A stretch of 64,000 nt of DNA, from NCBI GenBank assembly GCA_037974665.1, contig CM075770.1:67343850-67407849 (forward strand), in the 5' to 3' direction. Of the stretch, positions 35,918-48,625 are shown in pieces. Made by a program: the position numbers and the translations under genes. The first letter of the stretch is position 1. Each line of letters starts with the position of its first letter. The stretch is from Ehretia macrophylla. Taxonomy: Eukaryota > Streptophyta > Magnoliopsida > Boraginales > Ehretiaceae. Under the pieces are notes generated by a model that had not been told where the DNA came from, made no database searches, and was given only the letters and a program-made list of their open reading frames with translations.

Positions 35918-38068
35918 TGTAACACCCCGATTCCCTCTCGAGACCGGAAGTTCAATCTATCAATCTAATGACAACCCAATTCCAAACCCGGGCAAAATTT
36001 TAGGGAAAGACGGACGGAGTCTCCCCTGTTTCCAGGAAAAATGTAAAACCTGAAATAGCATATAAGTGGACCAGCACTGTGTCCAACCATACAAACAGCT
36101 CAAGGCCATCCGAGCCTTGGTTCTCAACAAACGAACACAACCAAATATACATTTCCAATTTAAAAGCTAACCTATCTCTTTTCATCATTGACAAGAACAT
36201 CCATGCTAGGCAATTAAACTATACTAACCCATTACATAAAATAGACTATCATACCATTCTAACTCTTTTCCTTTGGGCATCACAAACATACATTAAAGTT
36301 AAACTATTCTATCTGAATACATAAACTAGCTTTTCCAAATCACTTCAATCACCTAGAAAACTCATATTACATTCCTTATTAACATTAAATACAACAACAC
36401 ATGAAACATACATCTTTGCATCTTTGACAACTTAAGCCACATAGCACGCAAGAAAACTAGTCAAGCACGAACTTTCACATATCCATGAACTTTCTAGCTA
36501 ACATGGCATTTCCTGAAATGTGGTGGTGAGGAGTGAGTATACACAACACGTATACTCAGTGAGGGCGAGACAGATATCGAGGTGGAGAGAAAGAAGTTCG
36601 TGCAATGCAAATAGGTACAGCTAAGCAATGTAATTGACAAGCAAGCATTCAATATAAACAATCAATACAATAACCAATTAATAAAAGCATTAACACAACC
36701 ATTCAAAGCTATACCACACTCTGAAGGCTATGGTTCACATGAGCGGGAAATGTACCGATCATGACTTCGATGACTTTAACGATAACGCGCCGGCTCACCC
36801 ACCTTATAACTTCCATTTAGAGTACTCCGGACATACTCTGTCAATTCTACGACCCAAAACTCCCTGGGCGGCAACCCAAGCGAGAAAAGGCAATATGACA
36901 CAAAGCTAGAGCAACCAACACTGGCAACCCGAGGCTACCCAGAGAGGCCCATCACTCACACGCCTAACACTTATGCAATGCAATACAACCTATTTAACGA
37001 TAATCGAGCAAGGCACTAAAGTGTAGCTTAGTAACAACATGCGATACAATAAGCACACAATAAGCAATTACAATCAATAAAGTAACAAGTACAACACCAA
37101 CAAACATTATCAACAATTGATATACAAATTCAATCATAATCAACATTAACAAGCATAACAAGCATTATTAAGCATTCTATAGGCATTATACTATGAAAAC
37201 ACACAAAATCACAAAATGACCCCAACTTTCAAAACGCTACTACTTCCAAACGAGCCACAAGTTTTGGAAACCGACTTCACCAATCCTCCTAGGTCACCAT
37301 AAGGCACGTCTAAAGACCCCGAAACCCTACTTAACCCTAGAATTCACGCAAAGCCTCGATTTCCCCTTTTGCTCGTTTGAACTACCACTACCCTAACCAA
37401 ACACCCAACCAATGCCATAACCACACCAAAGTACTTCCATGGCCTCCCGAGACAATCCCATCACGCAAAACGATAAAATGCCAAACTTGACCTAAATGAC
37501 CCTGACTTTCACTAAGCCATTTTTCTCTGTTTTTCCATTACACAATCCAATTAAACCACACATTTAGGTATTCTAGCATATCTAGCACCTTTCTACATCA
37601 ACAGAACGCATAACAGAGCAACTTCATCAAAACGGGGGTGTACTATTCACAATTTACTATTCAATTACAATTTTTATTTCAATTTCGATATTCAACTGCA
37701 GAAAATGTTAAAAAGCTATAAATACATGTTCTACGATTGCGAGGGAACATTCTTTAAGCAACGAAACATATAAAATAACAACCTACGGTTAAATCACAAA
37801 AATTAAAGTTTAGATACAGTAATTTCAAATGTGCAAATAACGATGAAACCCTCACCTTAGATGCTACTAGACGTTAGGAAAACCACTCCGGATGCCTCAG
37901 AAACCACCCCGTGCAAGCTCACGCAAAGAAATGAAGATTTAAATGTTGAAATGTTTTTTTTTTCTTCTCTCTTGGTTTCGGCCCTTCCATTTCTGTTTTG
38001 TGCTTGTTTTTTTTTTTTGCTATGTTATAACTATTAAAAGATGACAAGCTTTGGTCAAAGGTCAAGCC
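35918..38068 (-). mobile_element. S2: family-D LTR inside E3 gag, cut by D1
   Basis: Starts TGTAACACCCCG and follows S1 base for base with many substitutions, down to the equivalent of about 31730 in S1, where D1 begins. The remaining 0.4 kb of this LTR and any interior are off the window, so solo LTR and complete element cannot be told apart. Expected TSD: TCTTG (35913-35917). Island at about 36735-36960. Confidence 0.88.
36535..36557 (-). promoter_or_regulatory. LTR hairpin, S2
   Basis: GAGTATAC (36535-36542), loop ACAACAC, GTATACTC (36550-36557); same stem as S1. Confidence 0.6.
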
Positions 38069-40707
38069 TGTGATAACCCGAACCCAGCATGCATTTAATG
38101 GCATTTAATTGCATTTAATTAAGTGTTATCTTAAATGTTAGCATTGAATTATGTGATTATTTTTAGTTAAACCTTCATTTGTAGCTTTATTTTTAAATTT
38201 ATGTTAATCGGTTTTATTTTTTTTGCATCTTAATGCCCGGTTTTCAATTAAATGAAAAGTAGCTCCGAGCCGGAGTAGATTTTGAACTATGTTACTTTCC
38301 GAAAATTATATTTTCTTAAATTCTTTGAGGTTTAATTGTTATTCTTTTATTGTCGCAAAGTGCATAGCATATCGAGAGCGATAGTTAGGAAATGAATTCT
38401 AGTCCTCAGCAAAAAAGTGAAAACTAGTATTTGGTGTTTTAATTTTAGTATTTTTGTTGTATTTAACTAGTATTAGATTTGTGTTGGTTGTTTTAGCTTT
38501 AAAATGCATAAAATTAGCCTATTTGACCAAGTTTAAGTTAGCTTTGACCAAGGGCTTGACTTGTTGACTTGTTATCATCTTTTATAAGCTTAAAATAACA
38601 AGGAAAATAAAGAAAAAAAGCTAAAAAACTGAATGCTAAGGGCAGAAAATATACAAGGAAGAAAAAAAAAACCTTTCAACTTCAAACTTCAATTTCTTCG
38701 CGGGAGCTTGTGCGGGGTGGTTTCTGAGGCATCCTACGAGGTTTTCCTAGCGTCCTGGAGCGTCTAAGGTGAGGGTTTCAACATTATTTGCGCATTTGAA
38801 AATATTATGTCTAAACGTTAATTTTTAGAAATTATGCGTAGATTGTTATTTTATCCATTTTGTTGTTTAAAGAATGTTCCTTGTTGATTGTAGAACATGT
38901 ATTTATAGCTTTTTAGCATTTTTCTACGGTTGAATATTGAAATTGCAATTTAGATTGATAATTGAATAGTAAATTATGAATAGTACACTCTCGTTTTGAT
39001 GAAGTTGCTCCGTTATGCGTTTTATTGATGTAGGAAGGTGGTAGATATGCTAGAATGCCTAAATGTGTGGTTTAACTGGATTGTGTAATGGAAAAATGGA
39101 GGAAAATAGCTTAGTGAAAGTTGGGGTCGTTTAGGTCAACTTTGGAATTTTATTGTTTTGCATGATGACATTGTCTCGGGAGGCCATGGAAGCACTTTTG
39201 GTGTGATTATGGCGTTGGTTGGGTGTTTGGTTAGGGTAGCGGTAGTTCAAACGAGCAAAGGGAGAAATCGGGGCTTTGCGTGAATTCTAGGGTTAAGTAA
39301 GGTTTCGGGGTCTTTAGACGTGCCTTATGGTGACCTAGGAGGATTGGTGAAGTCAGTTTCCAAAGCTCGTGGCTTGTTTGAAAGTAGTAGCGATTTGAAA
39401 GTTGGGGTCATTTTGTGATTTTGTGTGTTTTCATAGTATAATGCCTATAGAATGCTTAATAATGCTTGTTATGCTTGTTAAAGTTGATTATGATTGAATT
39501 TGTATATCAATTATTGATAGTGCTTGATGGTGTTGTTCTTGTTACTTAATTGATTGTAGTTGCTTATTGTGTGCTTATAGTATCGCATGTTGTTACTGAC
39601 TTGCACTTCAGTGTCTTGCTCGATTATCGTTAAAAATCTTGTATTGCATTGCATAAGTGTCAGGCGCGTGAGTTATGGGCCTCTCTGGGTAGCCTCGGGT
39701 TGCCAGTGTTGGTTGCTCTAGCTCCGTGTCCTATTGCTTTTTCTCGCTTGGGTTGCCGCCCAGGGGGTTTTGGGTCGTAGAATTGACAAAGTATGTCCGG
39801 AGTAGTCTAACGGAAGGTATAAGGTGGGTGAGCCAGCGCGTCATCGTTAAAGTCATCGAAGTCATGATCGGTACATTTCTCGCTCGAGTGAACTATAGCC
39901 TTCAGAGTATGGTATAGCTTTGAATGGTTGTCTTAATGCTTTTATAAATTAGTTATTGTATTGATTGTTTATATTGAATGCTTGCTTGTCAATTATTTTG
40001 CTTAGCTGTACCTATTTGCATTGCACGAACTTCTTTCTCTCTACCTCGATATCTGTCTCACCCACACTGAGTATACGTGTTGTGTATACTCACTCCTCAC
40101 CACCACATTTCAGGAAATGCCTTGTTAGTTGGAAAGTTCGTGATTACGTGAAAGTTCGTGCTTGAAGAGTTATCTTGCATGCTATGTGGCTTGAGTTGTC
40201 AAAGATGCAAAGATGTATGTTCATGTGTTGTATGTATTTATTGTTAAAAGGAATGTAATTTAAATTCAACTAGGTAATTGAGGTAGAATGAAAAGCTAGT
40301 TTATGTATTCAGATAGAATAGTTTAACTTTAATGTATGTTTGTAATGCCCAAGGGAAAAGAGTTAGAATGGTATGATAGTCTATTTTCTATAATGGGTTA
40401 GTGTAGTTTAATTGCCTAGCATGAATGTTCTTGTCAAAGATGAAAAGAGATAGGTTAGTTTTTAAATTGGAAATGTATATTTGGTTGTGTTTGCTTGTTG
40501 AGAACCAAGGCTCGGATGGCCTTGAGGCGTTTGTATGGTTGGACACGGTGCTGATCCACTTATATGCTATTATAGGTTTTACATTTTGCCTAGAAACAGG
40601 GGAGACTCTGTCCGTCTTTCCCTAAAAATTATGCCCGGGTTTAGAATTGGGTTGTGATTAGATTGACAGATAGAACTCCCGGTCTCGAGAGGGATCGGGG
40701 TGTTACA
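38069..40707 (+). repeat. D1 5' LTR (family D)
   Basis: 2639 bp, TGTGATAACCC...GGGGTGTTACA. Island at about 39665-39905, hairpin at 40069-40091, and the shared GGGGAGACTCTGTCCG at about 40601. Confidence 0.93.
40069..40091 (+). promoter_or_regulatory. LTR hairpin, D1 5' LTR
   Basis: GAGTATAC, loop GTGTTGT, GTATACTC; then CACTCCTC and, 25 nt after the stem begins to close, TTTCAGG. Confidence 0.6.
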
Positions 40708-40709
40708 AG

Positions 40710-40721
40710 TGGTATCAGAGC
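40710..40721 (+). promoter_or_regulatory. D1 primer binding site
   Basis: TGGTATCAGAGC, two bases after the 5' LTR. Confidence 0.9.
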
Positions 40722-42124
40722 TTGTTTAGCTCATAAGCCGGGACAGAGTCCTCGGTCTGGTGGGTAGTGATCCTTGAATGAGTGCTTGTTAAGTGTGTCT
40801 TGAAAGTGTATGCTTGTATGTGAGATTGTGTGTCTTGACCTGAATGTGTGCACCTATATGATATAGTTATGTGTTATGTGTTAAATGTTTCTCAAGTAAA
40901 GTGAAGTGTTTAGTTGTGCATTGAATTGACCTATTGAATTGACATCGTGAATCAAATCGACCTTGTGAATTGATATTTGCTTGAAGTATTGCTTGTAATG
41001 TGTGAATTGTAATGTCTTGTATTGTTTATGCCGTGAATTGAATTGATTATGTTGTGCTTGACTTGATTGTCGTGCTTGAGTGACTTTGTTGAATAAACTG
41101 TTTTATAAATTCTTTTGTAAACTTGGTTGCATAATAGTTTAAGGCATGTGTATAAATGTGATATCTTGGCATTCATACATGTCCTATTGAAATGGTAAGA
41201 AATACTTCTTCCTCCCCTAAAAAAAGTGGTTCACAGCTGGCCTTTCAAGGTGTATAGATTGGCAGGAAATGAATGGCATTTAATTAGCCTTTATTTGGGA
41301 GTTGGTGTTTGTCTTTGGAGCTCGGTTATTGGCATACTTCTAAGACTCTTCTTCGTGGTTGGCAATCATAAAAAGATAACTTTCATTGGGGTTTCTGTAT
41401 GATGGCTCTTGGTAGCACTCTTTTGGAATTCTTATTGGGTTTCCTTATTGGCAAGGTTGTATGAAGTACTCACTTGGCAAACAGTGCAGGGGCCTCGGAG
41501 TTCGGTTTTGTATATTGTGCACCAGCTCGGTATTTTTCCTTAGGGTTTTTGTCTATCTGGGAAACTATATTGGTTATTCAACTTGGTTGTCTTATTGGGC
41601 ACATTATATTTTCTTTGCTATTTTCGTTGACATTCTTCTCAGCATTTGATAGCAGTACTCGGAATCTAATTGGTTGTCCTATGGGGTTATTATTTGGAAG
41701 GCTTCTTTGGAACTTTTGAAGTATATTTGATTGGGTTTCTTAGTATTTTCTCTAACATTCTTAACAGGGAATTCTTCTATGAAATTCTTGACCAGCAGGG
41801 TACTTCTTTGGACCTCTGGATTGAACCTTTGTTTGAGCCTTTATTTGGCTTCTTGCTTGGGAATTCTCGGGCAGTAATAGTTGAACTTCTACTAGAGATT
41901 CGTGTATGGGGTATTCATTCGGTATACTTCTTATCATTAATATGTGATATGATTTTATCTACAGTATCTTTGCTTCAGTCTTTAGCTGGTATTTTCTCGG
42001 CATTCTTGGTTGGGATTTCTATTCGGGTTTTCCTACGAGCATTCTTATTCACTATCTTCCTCAGCAACCGATGAAGATTAGTCAGAATTGGATTTCAGTG
42101 GATGTAGAGTTCTATTGGAAGAAG

Positions 42125-42160
42125 AATTGCGAGGACGCAATTGTTTTAAGGGGGGAAGGA
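42125..42160 (+). promoter_or_regulatory. D1 pre-PPT hairpin and polypurine tract
   Basis: Hairpin 42125-42142: AATTGCG, AGGA, CGCAATT, seven perfect pairs. PPT TTTTAAGGGGGGAAGGA at 42144-42160 abuts the LTR. Confidence 0.8.
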
Positions 42161-42464
42161 TGTGATAACCCAAACCCGGCATGCATTTAATGGCATTTAA
42201 TTGCATTTAATTAAGTGTTATCTTAAATGTTAGCATTGAATTATGTGATTATTTTTAGTAAAACCTTCATTTGTAGCTTTATTTTCATATTTATGTTAAT
42301 CGGTTTTATTTTTCTTGCATCTTAATGCCCGATTTTCAATTAAATGAAAAGTAGCTCCGAGCCGGAGTGAATTTTGAACTATGTTACTTTCCGAAAATTA
42401 TATTTTCTTAAATTCTTTGAGTTTTAATTGTTATTCTTTTATTGTCGCAAAGTGGATAGCATAT
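42161..42464 (+). repeat. D1 3' LTR, first part
   Basis: Matches 38069 onward almost base for base and stops where E4 begins. CATAT (42460-42464) is E4's target site. Confidence 0.92.
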
Positions 42465-43003
42465 TGTCACGCCCCAACTCGACCCCACTTACAATCAGTC
42501 AGGACGCAATAGAATTTCGGCAGCGTAACGACAGTAAATAGATTTCCGAGGTTCTAAACCAACCTCATTAATAGCATTAAACATCCAATTCTATAACCAT
42601 ACAAACAACAACTCCTCAACAGCATAACAAAACACAACATAACCGTAATATACAATAATCAGTCTTCGTTATCTGCCTCCGTTCCAACATAACATACAAT
42701 ACCTCAACCTTATCATACATTTCAAAAATAAGTTGAGACACATCTACAACTTAACCATTGACAAAAGAAAGCCACTAAGTTAACATCATTTGGATCATCA
42801 TCTTTTCGCCATCTATTACAATAAGAACCATAAAGCATATAAAAGTCTATTAAGCTAATATAGATGACATTAAACAACATAGAATCATGGATAAGACTCA
42901 GGAACATATGACTCGTCCACATAAGGCACATTTTCCTCCTCAGGAGGCTCATACCCGTAATCCGGCTCTGCAACACCTGTAAGCATGCAATAATAGAGAG
43001 TGA

Positions 43004-43019
43004 GCTTATATACATAAGC
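43004..43019 (-). promoter_or_regulatory. LTR hairpin, E4 3' LTR
   Basis: GCTTAT (43004-43009), loop ATAC, ATAAGC (43014-43019). In sense the stem extends to GGGCTTAT / ATAAGCTC with one G-T wobble and is followed by CTTACAGG. Confidence 0.6.
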
Positions 43020-43358
43020 CCAATGAGGATCCGATAGATCTCGAGCAAGGTCTACTAAACTCCTTGGAATAATCCTTTGAGTCAGTAAACACACAATAAC
43101 ACAAATAATACTATCATCACATAACTATATAACCAATCAATAAAGGATACTCTATTTGGTGTAGCTCCAAACGCCATCACGATCTCAACCGTTCTTCTTA
43201 TAACTCTCCATTACTCACGCACCCGAGGTACCTCACTAGCCCCTCCCTCCATGACACCTCCGTCATACGAGCTGGGGGTAGCCTATGGCAGTCATGCCGT
43301 TATCAACCCGACAGCCCAACGCTGCCCGAGAGGTGGCACACACATACCAAGACTCCAT

Positions 43359-43395
43359 AATCATCAATCATCAATCAATCATCAATCAATCAATT
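43359..43395. repeat. ATCA-type microsatellite, E4 3' LTR
   Basis: Runs of ATCA and ATCAATCA. The matching run in the other E4 LTR is at 50770-50806, so it predates insertion. Confidence 0.8.
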
Positions 43396-44898
43396 GGGAG
43401 ATCAGCAACGAAAGTGCCCGATTCCCGAACTCAATAATAATCAATCAATAACATCAATATATCATCAATATTTAATTAAACAACAAACAACGAAGTTAGA
43501 TAACAAAGTAGGCCATCTAACCGGACATGCATAATATACACAATTAAACCCTAAATTATTCATCAACAACTCACCATTCAACACTCGAACACTACCCAAC
43601 CATCTAAAGGCAACGTTCAAGAAATTAAAGAATGACAACCTAAACTTCTAAAATTCATAACTTACAATCTACAAATCCAAACATTGCCAAATCAGTTTCT
43701 ATCACTCACCCATTCAACCTACTATATTAGCCATCTCGGAAATCCACCATAGCACCTCCAAATCATGCCCGATAATCCTAAAACCCTAGGATGTCATGGC
43801 TGGATTTTCCGGATTTTCACACGAACAATGTAATCGAAAATTCGGCATTACAACAGCGCTAACACATAATTATCAAGTATTTAGAAATCGACGGCAATCG
43901 ATTTCGATCAACACAACTCATTTAATTCAACTTTGAACATTTTAATCAAAATTAAATACCCGAAAAATAAAAATTATGCTACATCCGACAGAAATTCGTA
44001 GTATTAGTATATAACGATCCCTAGCATGCAAGGAGCAATAATCTATCATCAGATTTCAATTCTAACGGTTAAATTTTCATTTATGAGCAAAAACATAAAA
44101 ATGACATTTTGAGATCTAGAATTTTTCTCTCACCTTTGATGCGATATAAGTCTAGGAATGCGTGCTATGCGTGCCCAACAAGCAGAATCCAAGTCGGTGT
44201 GAAGTTTCACGGACAAAAACTAGGTTTTTCTTTGAAAAATTGGATTGAAAAGCTTTGAAAATCTCTTTCTTTTTCTCCCTTCTTTCTCTCGGCCTTGTGT
44301 GTGTTTGTGGTGGTGTTTTGTGTTGTGTTGAGTGTGTGTTGATGACAATAGCTTATAAGGTCAATAATTAATAAAGTCAAAGTTAATTTAAATTGGTATT
44401 TTTGTGTTTTAATGACTTTAATTGCATTTTATTGCTCACCAAGGCTCAAAATTATTATGCAATCCCCAAGATATCTCAAGTGGATTATTTCTAGGTGATA
44501 AGAAGTTTTACAATCAAACAATTTCACCCGAGTCGGCTTAAAACTCGATTTTCGCAAAAGTAGGTGTAAAAACCCTAATAAATTCTTAAGCCGATTTTAA
44601 AACCGTTTTCATCAAACACAGGTCTATTAAAGTCCGTGGACTAGGCCTAGAAGGGTTAAAAAGACCAGTTTCAAAATTTTAGCGGACGTGTTTCGAAAAC
44701 ACTATTCACTGAAAATCGACGATAAAATTTCTGACTCCGTTTTTTATGAAAATTTCATGAATGTACATTTAGCACGTATTAGGAGTATTGACATCAAAAT
44801 TATAACTTTCTAGGTCCTATAGCACATAAACAGATCATATGCATGCAAAACGAGGTATAGCACGTAAAACGAGATAAGTAGGAAAGTGGGGTTTCATA

Positions 44899-44934
44899 TT
44901 CTCCCCTCCTTATAGAAATTTCGTCCTCGAAATT
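44899..44934 (-). promoter_or_regulatory. E4 polypurine tract and pre-PPT hairpin
   Basis: PPT in sense ATAAGGAGGGGAGAA. Hairpin 44917-44934: AATTTCG, loop AGGA, CGAAATT, seven perfect pairs. Confidence 0.8.
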
Positions 44935-44991
44935 CTTACTTAATGTACGGAATAGATCTGGGTATTGCTGCTGCATCTGATCTCGTCTCTC

Positions 44992-46467
44992 CTACGTAGC
45001 TTCCTCAATACCGTGATGCTTCCACAATACCTTAACCATCGGAATCCTCTTCGACCTCAACACTCGGTCCATCTGATCTAGAATACGAATCGGATGCTCG
45101 TCATAAGTCAAATTCTCTCGAAGCTGTAACGGCTCTGGCTCAAGAATATGAGAAGGATCCGGATTATATTTTCGCAAATTAGACACGTGAAATACATCGT
45201 GGACGTGGACATTAGAGAAGTTCTCCGGTAAAGCCAACCGATATGCCAACTTACCAACCCTGCCAGCAATCTCAAACGGCCCAACAAATCTCGGACTCAG
45301 CTTACCACCTTTACCATAACGAGCAAACCCCTTTCGAGGAGACAATCTCAAGAAAACCCGATCTCCGACTGCAAACTCTAAGTCTCGACGACGCTTATCA
45401 GCATAACTCTTGAATCTACTCTGCGCCGTAAGCATTCTCTGCCTGATTAACTGAACATTCTCAATCTTCTCAAGAAGTTCTGGCATAATAGTCGGATCAA
45501 CAGTCTTCATCTCTCCTACCTCGTCCCAATATAAAGGTGAACGGCACTTACGACCGTAAAGAGCTGCAAAAGGTGCCATTCCAATAGTAGCTTGATAACT
45601 ATTGTTATAGGCAAACTCGGCAAGTGGTAGATGTTTCTCCCAGTTCTTCCCGAAGTCCAGAACACAAGCCCTAAGCATATCTTCTAGAATCTGAATAGTC
45701 CGCTCAGACTGACCGTCGGTCTGTGGATGATACGCTGTACTGAAGTTCAACTGAGTACTCAAAGTCTCCTGAAGTTTCTCCCACAAACGAGAAGTAAATC
45801 GAGGATCTCGATCAGAGACAATACTAGATGGAATACCGTGAAGTCTAACAATCTGATCCAGATAGAGGTCCGTCAACTTTGTAACCTTATCTCTCATCCT
45901 CATCGCAATAAAATGAGCTGTCTTCGTCAAACTATCCACGACAACCCAAACTGCATCATTACCCCTCTGTGATCTAGGCAATCCAGTGACGAAGTCCATC
46001 GTAATATGCTCCCATTTCCACTCTGGTATAGCCAACGGCTGAAGCAAACCTGTTGGTCGTTGATGCTCAGCTTTTACTCTCTGACAAGTCAAACATCTAG
46101 ATACAAACTGAGCAACCTCTCTCTTCATGTTGTTCCACCAGTAATGTTGCTTCAAATCCCGATATATCTTGGTTCCACCGGGATGAATAGTATATTTAGA
46201 ATTATGAGCTTCCTCCAGAATACCTCGCCTCAAGCTCGGCTCATCGGGAACACAAACCCTGTTCCGAAACCGAAGAATACCGTCCTCATGCAGTTTGAAG
46301 TCAGACTGATCATCCGTGATCTGATCCTTGATCTTCTGAAGTTTAACATCAAGTTGCTGAGCTTCCCTGATCTGAGACAATAATAAAGGCTGAATACGGA
46401 GATGTGAACACATCACCCCAACCTGAGTCAACTCTGGTCTCCAATAACTAAACTCCTCAAGAACCTC
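44992..46467 (-). pseudogene. E4 pol, integrase with chromodomain-like tail
   Basis: A 479-codon open piece from 46431. It has the HHCC finger (H...H...CLTC), MDFVTGLP and VSDRDPRF (two Asp) and TDGQSERT (the catalytic Glu at the D,D-35-E spacing), so the core is complete. Then come [31 protein letters not shown] (with an extra VH just before it) and a chromodomain-like tail. TAG at 44992-44994 replaces Trp in ATWER. The rest of the tail continues in frame through the hairpin and PPT into the LTR, as in E3. Confidence 0.93.
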
Positions 46468-47815
46468 CTACTTCTTGACAGCCAAACAAGAAATACTAGC
46501 CTTCCGGCTGAGAGCATCTGCCACAACATTTGCCTTTCCAGGCAGATAATTGATAGAACAATTATAATCTCCAAGAAGCTCCATCCACCTCCGCTGGCGC
46601 ATATTCAACTCCTTCTGTGAGAACAAGTACTTCAGACTCTTATGATCAGTGAAAATTTCAAACTTACTTCCCCATAGATAATGACGCCACTTCTTGAGTG
46701 CAAAGACAACTGCTGCCAACTCAAGATCATGAGTCGGATAATTTTCTTCATAAGGCTTCAACTTTCGAGAAGCATAGGCAATAACTCGGCCATCCTGCAT
46801 AAGAACACATCCCAAGCCCTCCTTGGATGCATCACTGTAAATGACCATATTATCGGTCCCCTCTTTTTCAACTCCTGAAATCCACTCTCACACTTCTCAT
46901 CCCAATTAAAGATAGTCCGTTTCTGAGTCAACTTAGACAGTGGCCCCGCAATCTTCGAGAAGTCCTTGACAAACCTACGGTAATAACCCGCCAAGCCAAG
47001 GAAGCTACGGACATCGTAACACTCTCCGGCCCCTTCCAAGACATAACCGATTCAATCTTAGTGGGATCTACGAAAATACCACTCTGTGTAATAACATGGC
47101 CAAGAAAAGAAATCCGTTGCAGCCAAAATTCACATTTGCTGAACTTGGCAAACAACTGATGCTCCTGCAACTTCTCTAATACAAGCCGTAGATGTTGCTC
47201 GTGCTCCGATTCAGATTTAGAATAGACTAAGATATCATCAATAAAAATCACCACGAACTGGTCCAAGTACGGCTGAAAGACTCGATGCATCAAATCCATG
47301 AATGCTGCCGGTGCATTAGTCAAACCAAAGGGCATAACAACAAACTCATAATGCCCGTACCGAGTCCTGAAGGCAGACTTCGGAACATCGTCCGTGCGAA
47401 TCCGAAGCTGATAATACCCCTGCCTCAAATCAAATTTAGAATAGACTTTGGCTCCCTGAAGTTGATCAAACAACTCATCAATCAGTGGCAAAGGATATTT
47501 ATTCTTGATGGTCACCTGATTCAAACCACGGTAATCAATACACAATCTCAAGGTACCATCCTTCTTCTTCACAAATAAGACTGGAGCTCCCCAAGGTGAA
47601 GAACTCTGCTGAATGAATCCTTTCTTCAATAACTCCTGTAACTGAGTCTTCAACTCCTTCAATTCAGCTGGTGCCATCCGGTACGCCGATTTAGAAATAG
47701 GTTGAGTACCGGGAACAAGATTAATCACAAACTCTATATCCCTCTCTGGCGGCAATCCTGGCAACTCCTCGGGAAATACATTAGGATATTCCCGGATAAT
47801 AGGGACTTCCTCTAG
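46468..47815 (-). pseudogene. E4 pol, reverse transcriptase and RNase H
   Basis: The RT piece 47764-46928 has [34 protein letters not shown] and FIDD. An indel near 47012 moves the frame. The next piece carries [17 protein letters not shown] and then meets a deletion of about 35 bp near 46862 (relative to E3), with another shift. RNase H resumes at 46848 with [18 protein letters not shown] and DALSRKAS and ends at TAG 46468-46470 where a Trp codon is expected. Confidence 0.92.
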
Positions 47816-48625
47816 CTATAGCTTATCAGATGGCTTGTTGATCAAATAAGCTAGATAACCCGAACACCCCTTACTCACCAACTTAACGGCTTTAGTTGCG
47901 GAGATAACAAAACTCGTCTTAGCACCCCGGTTACCCGCTACTTCTACTACTGGCTGGTCTGGCAAACGAAACTGTACTACCTTGGTTCTACAGTTCAACT
48001 GGGCATCATACTTAGAAAGCCAATCCATACCCAGAATAACATCATACCCCCGGATAGGAAATAAGATAAGGTCCGAAGGAAAATTATGCCCCTTAACATG
48101 TATTATACAATCCTTACATACTAAGCCAGTAACATACTTATCAGTCAAAGAGGTATTAATCTCAATCACATAAGGCAATCTTTCAAGTTGCAATTTAACA
48201 CGTTGCACACAAGCAGGAGTAATGAAAGAATGCGTAGCACCAGAATCAATCAACACTTTAACAAGTTGATCAAGTATAAGGAAGTTACCTTCCACAACTG
48301 CAGTCTCCTCAGGCATCTCCTCCATATGAACTGCATAAGCCCGAGCCTGAACCCGCTGCTGCTGTGGTACACTGCCTGTAGGCCTACCCTGGTAACCCTG
48401 AGTCGCTGCCCCACCCTCAGTCCTCGCATATCTAGGGCAATCCTTCGCCCTATGATCGATGCTACCACAACCCAAACATGTCCCTGCCTTTACCCTGCAG
48501 TCTGACTCCACATGCCCTAGGCGCTTGCAGTAATTACACTGCGATGATGTGGCACTAACACTGCCCCTAGAAGAACCAGAAGCCGATACAGCCTGCTGTT
48601 GAGGTCTCACCACACTAGGCCTGTA
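47816..48625 (-). pseudogene. E4 gag C-terminus (zinc knuckles) and protease
   Basis: Met-initiated frame of 265 residues from 48613. Two CCHC knuckles: CNYCKRLGHVESDC and CLGCGSIDHRAKDC. Then an aspartic protease with VLIDSGATHSFI, GMDWLSKYDA, and a linker ending PSDKL before TAG at 47816-47818. It is the in-frame continuation of gag past TAG 48626-48628. Confidence 0.93.

Larger units (their letters stand above)
40708..42160 (+). other. D1 interior (no gag-pol)
   Basis: After the PBS and leader motif (40736-40779) comes T-rich DNA with many TATTGG and TTCTT words, ending in hairpin and PPT. The longest frame (41670-42074, 134 codons) would be very hydrophobic. The aligned stretch in D2 has an indel and a stop, so coding is not supported. 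Confidence 0.8.
42465..44898 (-). repeat. E4 3' LTR (family E)
   Basis: 2434 bp. The terminal CACA has become CATA. Island at about 43150-43350, followed by an ATCA-rich microsatellite. Confidence 0.94.

Noticed and set aside
41670-42074. 134-codon hydrophobic ORF in the D1 interior as a possible membrane protein
   Set aside because: The aligned D2 stretch has an indel and a stop; hydrophobicity follows from T-rich DNA.
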